Part shown: positions 34,701-42,315 of the stretch, piece after piece
Numbering within the stretch: position 1 is the stretch's first letter
Layout: every line of letters starts with the position of its first letter
NCBI GenBank assembly: GCA_023416995.1
Contig: JAEZGI010000071.1
Location: 1-64,000 of the forward strand
Length of the DNA stretch: 64,000 bases
DNA from: Bacteroidota bacterium
GTDB taxonomy: Bacteria > Bacteroidota > Bacteroidia > Chitinophagales > Chitinophagaceae
Direction: 5' to 3'
Position numbers and translations under genes: made by a program
The notes under the pieces: model-generated
Seen by the model: only the letters and a program-made list of their open reading frames with translations
Told to the model about the DNA's origin: nothing
The model's database searches: none

Positions 34701-34733
34701 AAAAAACCGGTCAACTTAAAATGTTGACCGGTT
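34701..34733 (-). terminator. Intrinsic terminator of tRNA-Ala
   Basis: An AACCGGTCAAC / GTTGACCGGTT perfect 11-base stem. On the minus strand it ends in a seven-base T-run, directly after tRNA-Ala. Confidence 0.8.
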
Positions 34734-34736
34734 AAG

Positions 34737-34809
34737 TGGAGGATACCGGGATCGAACCGGTCACCTCAAACATGCCATGCTTGCGCTCTACCAGATGAGC
34801 TAATCCCCC
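34737..34809 (-). tRNA. tRNA-Ala (GGC)
   Basis: A complete cloverleaf on the minus strand. Acceptor GGGGGAT pairs with ATCCTCC. The D arm is AGCTCATCTGGTAGAGC. The anticodon loop ATGGCAT gives anticodon GGC, and the T arm is CCGGTTCGATCCCGG. The length is 73 bases and CCA is not encoded. Confidence 0.95.
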
Positions 34810-34859
34810 GTTTGCAAAGTTTGGATTGCAAATATATAGACCGCACCAATCCCTACCAA

Positions 34860-34884
34860 AAGAAAACCCTGCATAAGCAGGGCT
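34860..34884 (-). terminator. Intrinsic terminator after gltA
   Basis: A GCCCTGC / GCAGGGT hairpin with a four-base loop, followed on the minus strand by TTTCTTTT, 30 bases after the citrate synthase stop. Confidence 0.65.
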
Positions 34885-34913
34885 CGTGTAAATATATTAA
34901 CCAGCGGTAGATC

Positions 34914-36239
34914 TTAATCACCCCAGATATTGTCTTCTCCCTTGATCCATTTTTTCACCAGCTCAGTTGTCACGGATTTTGGACGCTCGATCGGGAAGCC
35001 CAGTGCGCGATCCCAGATCAAACTTGCCAGAACGCCCATCGACCGGCTCACACCAAACAACACGGTATAAAAATCATATTCTACCAAACCATAATGCACC
35101 AGCAACGCACCACTATGCGCATCAACATTTGGCCATGGATTTTTTACTTTTCCAAGTGATTCAAGGATCGGCGGAACAACTTCGTACACGTTCCAGACTG
35201 TTTGTACCAACGGATCGTCGGGCATATGTTTCTTACCAAACTCCATCTGTGCTGTGAAACGCGGATCCGTTTTTCTCAACACCGCATGACCATAGCCCGG
35301 TACCACCTTACCTTCTTTTAAAGTTTCCTGAACATAACTGGCAATTTGTTCTTTTGTTGGTGACTCCGTTTGCAATTTTTCACGCAGTTCAAAAATCCAC
35401 CTGATCACTTCCTGGTTTGCCAAACCGTGTAAGGGACCTGCAAGACCATTCATACCAGCCGCCAGCGACAGGTAAGGATCACTCAATGCAGAACCTACCA
35501 GGTGAGTAGTATGTGCCGATACGTTTCCACCTTCATGATCGGCATGTATCGTCATATACAAACGCATCAGTTCTTTAAAACTTTCATTGCTGAACCCAAG
35601 CATATGGGCCAGGTTACCCGCCCAATCAAGCATTCCATTCGGTTGAATATGCTGATCTTTTTTATATTTTCTGCGATAGATATAAGCTGCAATGCGAGGT
35701 AAACGCGCTATAAGATCCAGACCGTCGTCAAGTGCAGCTTCCCAGTAATCTTTTTTATTCATACCCTCGGCATACTTGCGGGCAAAATTGCTTTCTGTTT
35801 GCAATGCCATGATACCGCTTACAAACATGGTCATTGGATGCGTATCAATCGGGAAAGCATCGAGCACGTCAAAAACGTGATTGGGTACATGTGATCTGCG
35901 TTGAAGTATCTGCGTTACATCTGCAACATCTGCTTCAGTTGGCAATTCGCCGATCAGCATAAGGAAAAACAAACCCTCCGGAAGCGGTTCGTTACCACCT
36001 TTAACTTTAGGAAGCTTTTCCTGGAGTTCGGGGATAGAATAGCCACGGAAACGAATGCCTTCCTGTGAATCCAGTAATGAAGTTTCTGAAACCAGGCCGG
36101 TAATTCCACGCATACCCTGGTAAACCTGCGAAAGCTGAACCTCTCCTATTTTTTTGCTACCATGTTCTTTGAGAATGGCCTTTATTTCCGCCGCTGACTC
36201 TGTTGCTTTTTCCTTGAACCGATCTTTAAGAGTTGCCAT
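34914..36239 (-). CDS. gltA: Citrate synthase, eukaryote-like type
   Basis: Condenses acetyl-CoA and oxaloacetate to citrate at the entry to the TCA cycle. The 441-residue protein resembles the mitochondrial-type enzyme found in many Bacteroidota rather than the hexameric E. coli type: it has the N-terminal KKIGEVQLSQVYQGMRGI and the catalytic triad His271 (GPLHGLANQEV), His318 (VPGYGHAVLRKTDPR) and Asp373 (NVDAHSGA). The HADHEGGNVSAHTTHLVGSALSDPY block is also typical. It is monocistronic, with a terminator downstream and no overlapping neighbour. Confidence 0.96.
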   Translation of the reverse strand: MATLKDRFKEKATESAAEIKAILKEHGSKKIGEVQLSQVYQGMRGITGLVSETSLLDSQEGIRFRGYSIPELQEKLPKVKGGNEPLPEGLFFLMLIGELPTEADVADVTQILQRRSHVPNHVFDVLDAFPIDTHPMTMFVSGIMALQTESNFARKYAEGMNKKDYWEAALDDGLDLIARLPRIAAYIYRRKYKKDQHIQPNGMLDWAGNLAHMLGFSNESFKELMRLYMTIHADHEGGNVSAHTTHLVGSALSDPYLSLAAGMNGLAGPLHGLANQEVIRWIFELREKLQTESPTKEQIASYVQETLKEGKVVPGYGHAVLRKTDPRFTAQMEFGKKHMPDDPLVQTVWNVYEVVPPILESLGKVKNPWPNVDAHSGALLVHYGLVEYDFYTVLFGVSRSMGVLASLIWDRALGFPIERPKSVTTELVKKWIKGEDNIWGD

Positions 36240-36390
36240 TTAGATTTAATTATAGTATTAGAATGAACCGGAGTTTCTCCTAGTTGATTGTCGTTAAGGG
36301 GCTTAAAGTTAATTGAAAACAACTTAAACAGCAATGCGGTTTGATCAATCGCTGTCATTAATTCATTTTAACATGGGGTACCCTCAATTA

Positions 36391-37497
36391 TTATTTCGGG
36401 GCATTTCGGTAAATGAACAGGGTAATTACCCCAAAAATTATATTCGGGGTCCAGGCGGCGAGAAAAGGGGAAAAATTACTCTTGGTGGAAAATGTGAGCG
36501 AAAATTTGTCCATAACTACAAACAATGCAGCTATAATAATGCCGATTGCAAGATGCAATCCACTCCCGCCCCGTGTTTTCCTTGAAGCAATGATTGCCCC
36601 CATGATGGTGAGCAACAGCACGGAAAACGGGGTGGCATCCCTGCGGTATCTTTCCACTTTATAATTGTTCAACCCTTCCGTTCCTTTTAATTCTTCTGCC
36701 TCGATAAACGACATCAGCTTAGGAGTGGTCATCTTGTCTTTCAGGTATTTGTCCTCGATCTCTTCGGGCCGCATGGACAGGTTGATGTTCCGCGTTGGTG
36801 TGAGGCTGATGGTTTCCCTGACGCCATCAAGTTTGCGTTCAACCACATTGTTCATCTGCCAATTATTCTTCGCGGTATCCCAGCGGATATTATCGGCGCG
36901 CAGGTTATAGATAACTTTCCCATCCTGGATGCGTTCCATGAAAAAGCCGCTCCTGGCCATCTTTGTAGTTGAATCGTAATTCCGCATACCCGCATAGGTA
37001 TTGGAATCGATCCGGTAATAGTAATCACGGCGCTTTTTATAATATTCCTGCTTTTCGTAAGAACTTTCGCTATCGATATATTTTGCCTGGAAATTGCCCC
37101 GCAACACGTTCGCCTTTGGGATCAGGTATTGATTTGCGAGCCAAAAGCTTCCACCTAAAATGATGGCCCCCAGCAGGTAAGCCCGTAACATCCGGTTGAA
37201 ACTAACCCCTCCGGCAAGGATCGCCACAATCTCTGACCGGCCGGCCATCTTCGAGGTAAATAATATCACCGCAATGAAAACCATGAGCGGAAAAATCATC
37301 GATATGATGAAGGGAACAAAACCGAAATAATATTGCGTAAATATTTCGTAGCCTGAGAGACCCGATTTTACAAACTCGTCGGTTTTCTCGCTGGTGTCAA
37401 TTACCACTGCGATCACTGAAAAAATCAGGACCATAAATATGGTAGTTGACAAAAACTTCCTGAGAATATACCAATCAAGCTTTTTAATCATGCGCAA
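36391..37497 (-). CDS. LptF/LptG family permease
   Basis: A 368-residue inner-membrane protein of the YjgP/YjgQ family. Three N-terminal helices (about 12-35, 55-80, 98-120) and three C-terminal helices (about 285-365) flank a periplasmic beta-jellyroll. It pairs with LptB to extract lipopolysaccharide and feed the Lpt bridge. Bacteroidota usually have two such genes scattered in the chromosome. Whether this is LptF or LptG cannot be told here. It lies on the same strand as tgt but is separated from it by an oppositely oriented esterase gene. Confidence 0.88.
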   Translation of the reverse strand: MRMIKKLDWYILRKFLSTTIFMVLIFSVIAVVIDTSEKTDEFVKSGLSGYEIFTQYYFGFVPFIISMIFPLMVFIAVILFTSKMAGRSEIVAILAGGVSFNRMLRAYLLGAIILGGSFWLANQYLIPKANVLRGNFQAKYIDSESSYEKQEYYKKRRDYYYRIDSNTYAGMRNYDSTTKMARSGFFMERIQDGKVIYNLRADNIRWDTAKNNWQMNNVVERKLDGVRETISLTPTRNINLSMRPEEIEDKYLKDKMTTPKLMSFIEAEELKGTEGLNNYKVERYRRDATPFSVLLLTIMGAIIASRKTRGGSGLHLAIGIIIAALFVVMDKFSLTFSTKSNFSPFLAAWTPNIIFGVITLFIYRNAPK

Positions 37498-37600
37498 ATA
37501 TCTGTATTATTCGGAGTTTGTACCGAACAATCAAGCGGTTAAGCCGTTTTTTTAACGTAGCCTTTTTAAGCATCAAACTTCCTTTTGACTAATTTCCCAT

Positions 37601-38389
37601 ATGCGAAAAATGTTTTTCTTCCTGGCCATTACGTTTAACCTGGCCGTGCTGTGCGCGCAGGACAACAGCCTGTTCGAGCCAAAACAATTTGTGCGGGACA
37701 GCGCTGTATTGCAATACAGGGTGCTTTACCCTGAAAATTATGATCCCGGAAAAAAGTATCCACTGATCTTATTTCTCCATGGAGCAGGCGAACGAGGCAA
37801 CAACAATACGGCCCAGTTGAAACATGGTGGCGCCTATTTCACGAGCAGGGAGAACCGAAAAAAGTTCCCGGCCATAGTGATCATGCCCCAATGTCCTTTC
37901 ACCGATTTCTGGTCAAGGATCTCTTTAAATTTTAAAGGGGATGACACGCTGGGGAGACTTGTATTTCCAACAAATGTTCCTATAGGCAAAACGCTGGGAC
38001 TGGTAAGCAAACTAATGGATTCACTGGCAGCAGGTAAAGATGTGAACCCAAAAAAGATCTATGTCGGTGGCCTGTCGATGGGGGGCATGGGTACGTTTGA
38101 ATTGCTCTGGCGCAAACCCGGCTTTTTTGCGGCCGCCTTCCCTATCTGCGGCGGGGGAAATCCGGAGAGTGTAACATCATACGCTAATGGCTTCCCTATC
38201 TGGGTGTTTCATGGCGACAAGGATCCTACGGTTAAAGTAGGTAACTCGCGCATCATGGTAAATGCTTTGCGAAAAGCAGGTGCAAAGGTTAAATACACGG
38301 AGTACCCTGGTGTGTTGCACAATAGCTGGGACCATGCTTTTAAAGAAAAAACACTGATGCCCTGGTTGCTCAGCCAGCAGAAAAAATAA
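37601..38389 (+). CDS. Secreted alpha/beta-hydrolase (prolyl-oligopeptidase/PHB-depolymerase-like esterase)
   Basis: A 262-residue hydrolase with a signal peptide (MRKMFFFLAITFNLAVLCAQ). The oxyanion region LILFLHGAGERG (about 55-66), nucleophile Ser159 in GGLSMGGMG, acid Asp208 in HGDKDPTV and His240 in GVLHNSW form a complete catalytic triad. The family includes periplasmic feruloyl- or acetyl-type esterases and peptidase-like enzymes associated with polysaccharide use. The substrate is unknown. It is alone on the plus strand between tgt and the lptF/G gene. Confidence 0.85.
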   Translation: MRKMFFFLAITFNLAVLCAQDNSLFEPKQFVRDSAVLQYRVLYPENYDPGKKYPLILFLHGAGERGNNNTAQLKHGGAYFTSRENRKKFPAIVIMPQCPFTDFWSRISLNFKGDDTLGRLVFPTNVPIGKTLGLVSKLMDSLAAGKDVNPKKIYVGGLSMGGMGTFELLWRKPGFFAAAFPICGGGNPESVTSYANGFPIWVFHGDKDPTVKVGNSRIMVNALRKAGAKVKYTEYPGVLHNSWDHAFKEKTLMPWLLSQQKK

Positions 38390-38395
38390 TATAGC

Positions 38396-39535
38396 TTACA
38401 GCCTTTGACGGAGTTTTACAACCATCTCATTTTTCCAGGACAGGAAACTGCCTTCAATGATCCTTTTCCTGGCCTCTGTGACAAGGTGTAAATAAAATGC
38501 CAGGTTGTGGATACTTGCAATGGTAAGACCCAACAGTTCCTTTGATTTTACAAGGTGACGCAGATAAGCTTTAGAGTAAAAATTGCTGACCCCACAATCA
38601 ATACCTGTATCGATAGGAGAAAAATCACGCTCCCATTTTTTGTTATCAATATTGATTACGCCTTCACTGGTAAACAACATCCCGTTACGACCGTTACGGG
38701 TAGGCATAACGCAATCAAACATATCGATGCCCATAGCAATACATTCCAGTATGTTCCATGGCGTTCCGACACCCATGAGGTAACGGGGCCGGTTAGCGGG
38801 GAGATTATCACAACAAAGTGCGCAGAGATCATACATCATTTCTTCCGGCTCGCCCACGCTCAACCCGCCGATGGCATTTGCTACTGCATCTTTACTGCTG
38901 ATAAATTCACAGGATTGTTTGCGCAACTCCGGGAAGGTGCTGCCCTGCACTATGGGCAAAAGGTTCTGTGTATAACCGTATTTGTCGGGGGTTGTATTAA
39001 AGTGATTAATACACCGATCCAACCAGCGGTGCGTGAGATGCATGGATCTTGATGCATAAGAATAATCAGAGGGATAAGGCGGGCATTCATCAAAAGCCAT
39101 GATGAGATCGGCTCCGATAATTCTTTGAATATCCATCACTTTTTCCGGGGTAAACAAATGTCTCGACCCATCGATATGCGACTGGAATATCACACCTTCC
39201 TCAGTGATCTTGCGCGTACCCGCCAACGAAAACACCTGGTACCCGCCACTGTCTGTAAGAATCGGTTTGCTCCAGCCGTTGAAGCGATGGAGCCCACCTG
39301 CTGCTTCCATGGTTTCAAGACCCGGGCGCAAATACAAATGATAGGTGTTGCCCAGGATAATCTGCGCTTTTACCTCGCTGACCAATTGCTGTTGAGAAAC
39401 GGCCTTTACGCTACCTACGGTACCAACCGGCATGAATATAGGCGTCTGGATGGTGCCGTGATCTGTGGTGATTCTTCCTGCCCTTGCTTTTGAATTTGTA
39501 TCGGCAACGTTGAGATCGAATTGTAAACTGGCCAT
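38396..39535 (-). CDS. tgt: tRNA-guanine transglycosylase (queuosine)
   Basis: Exchanges guanine-34 for preQ1 in GUN-anticodon tRNAs. The start is placed at ATG 39535 (MASLQFDL) because a -7 element at 39558-39565 lies inside the longer frame. The 379 residues include the substrate loop LTDSGGYQVFSLA, the LMAFDECPPYP segment, GGLSVGEP and the nucleophile region DMFDCVMPTRNGRNG. The zinc site that normally reads C-x-C-x2-C is reduced to one cysteine (GIDCGVSNFYSKAYLRHL), though the later histidine (SIHNLAFYL) is kept. This may be a Bacteroidota trait rather than damage. Confidence 0.93.
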   Translation of the reverse strand: MASLQFDLNVADTNSKARAGRITTDHGTIQTPIFMPVGTVGSVKAVSQQQLVSEVKAQIILGNTYHLYLRPGLETMEAAGGLHRFNGWSKPILTDSGGYQVFSLAGTRKITEEGVIFQSHIDGSRHLFTPEKVMDIQRIIGADLIMAFDECPPYPSDYSYASRSMHLTHRWLDRCINHFNTTPDKYGYTQNLLPIVQGSTFPELRKQSCEFISSKDAVANAIGGLSVGEPEEMMYDLCALCCDNLPANRPRYLMGVGTPWNILECIAMGIDMFDCVMPTRNGRNGMLFTSEGVINIDNKKWERDFSPIDTGIDCGVSNFYSKAYLRHLVKSKELLGLTIASIHNLAFYLHLVTEARKRIIEGSFLSWKNEMVVKLRQRL

Positions 39536-39557
39536 AATAATGCGGGTAAAACGGCTG

Positions 39558-39565
39558 CAAAAGTA
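39558..39565 (-). promoter_or_regulatory. -7 promoter element of tgt
   Basis: TACTTTTG on the minus strand, an exact TAnnTTTG, 22 bases upstream of the ATG chosen for tgt. It supports the shorter reading frame. Confidence 0.5.
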
Positions 39566-39653
39566 CACAAGAAAAAGCGAAGCATTTCATCGAAACGCCT
39601 ACAATTCCCTAATTTCGCAGCCTGCGGCAAAACCGCCCCCTTAAACTCACCTT

Positions 39654-40793
39654 ATGGACATGATGGATCTGCTTCGGAACACAAATTGGTGGGCTATTGT
39701 GTTTATTTGCTTTTGTGTAGTTACTTTCATCCAATTACTTTATTACTGGTTTATTTTCCGACATCTTGCTTTTTACAAAACACCTGAAAAAGAGAAGTCG
39801 CAACAACACCCCGTTAGCATTATCATCTGTGCGCGCGACGAAGCAAACAATCTTGTAAAAAATTTCCCGGGAGTACTGGTACAAACTTATCCCTCAACAC
39901 ACGAGGTGATTGTAATTAATCACAACAGCCAGGACGAAACGCGCTACCTCCTGGAAGAATTCAAAAAAACTTTCAAGGGGCTCCAGATCGTAAATCTTGA
40001 GCAGGAGGCAAAAGGAATACCGGGAAAAAAATATCCATTGTCGATCGGTATCAAAGAAGCTAAACACGAAATCATTTTACTTACCGACGCAGATTGTGTG
40101 CCGGCAAGTGAGTTCTGGTTACAAAAAATGCAGGATGCTTTTACCGATGGTATCGAAGTGGTGCTGGGTTATGGAGCTTACATCAAAAAACCGGGTATCC
40201 TCAACCGCCTGATCCGGTTTGAAACTTTTCACACAGCTCTTCAATACTTATCATATGCATTAGCCGGTAACCCATACATGGGTGTGGGGCGTAATCTTTC
40301 ATACAAAAAGGGATTGTTTCTTAAGAATAAAGGATTCTCTTCCCTCAATCACGTAACAGGTGGAGATGATGATCTCTTCATCAACAAAGTCGCCAATAAA
40401 CACAACACAAGAGTTGTGCTTGACCCTGACGCTTTCACTTTGTCGGAACCCAGGAAAAACTGGACGGAATGGAAAATCCAGAAGAACAGGCATTTTTCAA
40501 CAGCGAAGTTTTATAAGACCTCACATAAATTTTTACTCGGTCTATACACGTTTACACATTTTCTTTTTTATCCGCTCCTCGCTCTCAGCGCCGTGTTCTT
40601 CGACTGGAGGCTCGCAGTTGGTGTGTTTAGCTTAAGATTTATTTCGCAGGCGATCATCTACAAAAAATCCATGGACAGGTTACAGGAAAAAGATTTGTTT
40701 GCATGGTGGTGGCTGCTCGATATCTGGATGTTTTTTTATTATATCATCTTTGCACCGGCCATCTGGAAAAAACCTAAAAAATCATGGAGCTGA
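39654..40793 (+). CDS. Membrane GT2 glycosyltransferase
   Basis: A 379-residue family-2 glycosyltransferase with one N-terminal helix (about 13-35), the GT-A catalytic domain beginning PVSIIICARDEANNL, the metal-binding DAD motif in ILLTDADCVPASE, and a QNRHFSTAKFY segment resembling the acceptor/processivity R-x-x-R-W-type region. Two or three C-terminal helices follow (about 295-375). It is probably an inner-membrane transferase making a lipid-linked or exported glycan. Donor and acceptor are unknown. The rsmG gene starts inside its last codons (10-base overlap), so the two are cotranscribed. Confidence 0.85.
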   Translation: MDMMDLLRNTNWWAIVFICFCVVTFIQLLYYWFIFRHLAFYKTPEKEKSQQHPVSIIICARDEANNLVKNFPGVLVQTYPSTHEVIVINHNSQDETRYLLEEFKKTFKGLQIVNLEQEAKGIPGKKYPLSIGIKEAKHEIILLTDADCVPASEFWLQKMQDAFTDGIEVVLGYGAYIKKPGILNRLIRFETFHTALQYLSYALAGNPYMGVGRNLSYKKGLFLKNKGFSSLNHVTGGDDDLFINKVANKHNTRVVLDPDAFTLSEPRKNWTEWKIQKNRHFSTAKFYKTSHKFLLGLYTFTHFLFYPLLALSAVFFDWRLAVGVFSLRFISQAIIYKKSMDRLQEKDLFAWWWLLDIWMFFYYIIFAPAIWKKPKKSWS

Positions 40794-41434
40794 TCACTCA
40801 ATACTTTGCCGATTTCACCGCAACACAATTAAAGCAGTTTGCAGCACTGGAGGCTTTGTACCAGGACTGGAACGCTAAGGTGAATGTGATATCCCGTAAG
40901 GATATTGAATCGCTTTATGAAAAACATGTTTTGCATTCGTTAAGTATAGCGGCCACTTTTGAGATGTTACCCGGTATGCAGGTAATAGATATAGGTACCG
41001 GTGGTGGTTTCCCCGGCATTCCCCTGGCGATTTTTTTCCCGGAGGTTCAGTTTCACCTGGTTGACAGCATTGGTAAAAAGATTAAGGTGGTGGAAGCAGT
41101 GAGCGAAGCAATCGGCCTGACTAATCTAACGGCGGCGCACACACGAGCAGAAGACGTAAAGAATAAAAAATTTGATGTTGCTGTATCAAGGGCAGTTGCC
41201 CCTTTACAGGAACTGCTGAAATGGTCGACGCCTTTGCTCCGGAAACGTAAGCCTGCTAGCGATCGTGACCCTGACGATTTACCTGTTCCAAACGGCCTGA
41301 TTTGTTTGAAAGGAGGCGATCTTGCAGAGGAAATATCAGCCTCCCGGGCAAGACCTCGTATCATGGAAATCAACCAGATCTTCGACCGACCCTACTTCTC
41401 TGAGAAGTTTGTACTTTATGTACCGCATACATAA
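40784..41434 (+). CDS. rsmG: 16S rRNA (guanine-527-N7) methyltransferase
   Basis: SAM-dependent methyltransferase acting on G527 of 16S rRNA. The 216 residues contain the N-terminal helix LYQDWNAKVNVISRKDIESLYEKHVLHSL, the SAM loop IDIGTGGGFPGIPLAIFFPE (about 67-86), HLVDSIGKKIKVV and the SRAVAPL motif typical of RsmG. It overlaps the glycosyltransferase gene by ten bases. Confidence 0.95.
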   Translation: MELITQYFADFTATQLKQFAALEALYQDWNAKVNVISRKDIESLYEKHVLHSLSIAATFEMLPGMQVIDIGTGGGFPGIPLAIFFPEVQFHLVDSIGKKIKVVEAVSEAIGLTNLTAAHTRAEDVKNKKFDVAVSRAVAPLQELLKWSTPLLRKRKPASDRDPDDLPVPNGLICLKGGDLAEEISASRARPRIMEINQIFDRPYFSEKFVLYVPHT

Positions 41435-41506
41435 TCCGTCGCTTCGCTGCAATCTTACCACAAAGTAGTATTCCCTTACTAACCGGAATTCCTGACATTT
41501 GCCGTT

Positions 41507-42151
41507 ATGGATATTAACGTTTGTATTGTAGATGATAACAAGGATATCCGCTCAGCACTCGAACAAATAATAACGATGTCTGAGGGTTATAATCTTGTTG
41601 GGAGTTGCCCTACGGCAGAAGAAGCTTTGCTGCATATACCAATCATTCAACCAGATATCGTACTGATGGACATCGATCTTGGAGAAGGTGATAATGGAAT
41701 ACAGGTTGTACGGAAACTTAAACCGGATTATCCGGATATACTTTTCATGATGTGCACCGTGTATGAAGATGATGAACAGATTTTCGAAGCGCTTTCTGCC
41801 GGTGCAAATGGATACATTCTGAAAAAAACCGCACCACATCGCCTGCTTGAGGCCATCAGTGAATTACAGCAGGGAGGTGCCCCAATGAGCAGCCAGATAG
41901 CCAGAAAAGTTGTTAACGCTTTCCAGTTAAAAAGTACAGAGCCTGCAACTACGGCAAACCCGGAGCTGAATACCCTGTCTCCCAGGGAAAAAGAGATACT
42001 CGAATTGTTAGCAAAGGGGCTGCTTTACAAAGAGATAGCCGGTCAGCTATTTATCAGCCAGGAAACCGTTCGTAAACATGTATATCATATTTACGAGAAA
42101 CTGCACGTCAACAACCGTGTAGAAGCTATCAATAAGTTTTTTGGAAGATAG
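41507..42151 (+). CDS. NarL/FixJ-type response regulator
   Basis: A 214-residue regulator. The receiver domain occupies about 1-120 with Asp55 in IVLMDIDLGEG and Lys near KKTAPHRL, and a LuxR-type helix-turn-helix occupies about 145-210 (LSPREKEILELLAKGLLYKEIAGQLFISQETVRKHV is the recognisable core). No histidine kinase gene adjoins it, so it is an orphan regulator. The HisKA_3 kinase at 11289 is the right class of partner but is 30 kb away. It probably activates or represses genes elsewhere. Confidence 0.93.
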   Translation: MDINVCIVDDNKDIRSALEQIITMSEGYNLVGSCPTAEEALLHIPIIQPDIVLMDIDLGEGDNGIQVVRKLKPDYPDILFMMCTVYEDDEQIFEALSAGANGYILKKTAPHRLLEAISELQQGGAPMSSQIARKVVNAFQLKSTEPATTANPELNTLSPREKEILELLAKGLLYKEIAGQLFISQETVRKHVYHIYEKLHVNNRVEAINKFFGR

Positions 42152-42261
42152 AACTGTCGCTGGTTACCACTAAGTGGTATTTCCGGACGCCCCTAGTTGT
42201 TTACCTTTACATCCGGTTGCCCTCAGATACCTGAATCATTAAGCTTATCCGTGTATGTTTT

Positions 42262-42300
42262 AAAAAAGATGCCGTCGCAGTTGCGACGGCATTGATATTT
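42262..42300. terminator. Bidirectional terminator between the NarL regulator and M1 peptidase genes
   Basis: A perfect 11-base stem, ATGCCGTCGCA with TGCGACGGCAT and a two-base centre, has T-runs on the minus strand (six T) and a T-rich tail on the plus strand. It lies between convergent genes. Confidence 0.75.
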
Positions 42301-42315
42301 TAATGTTGCCTGTTA

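Noticed and set aside
38555..39052. A 165-codon plus-strand frame antisense to tgt
   Set aside because: Mirror of conserved tgt motifs; no start context or independent features.
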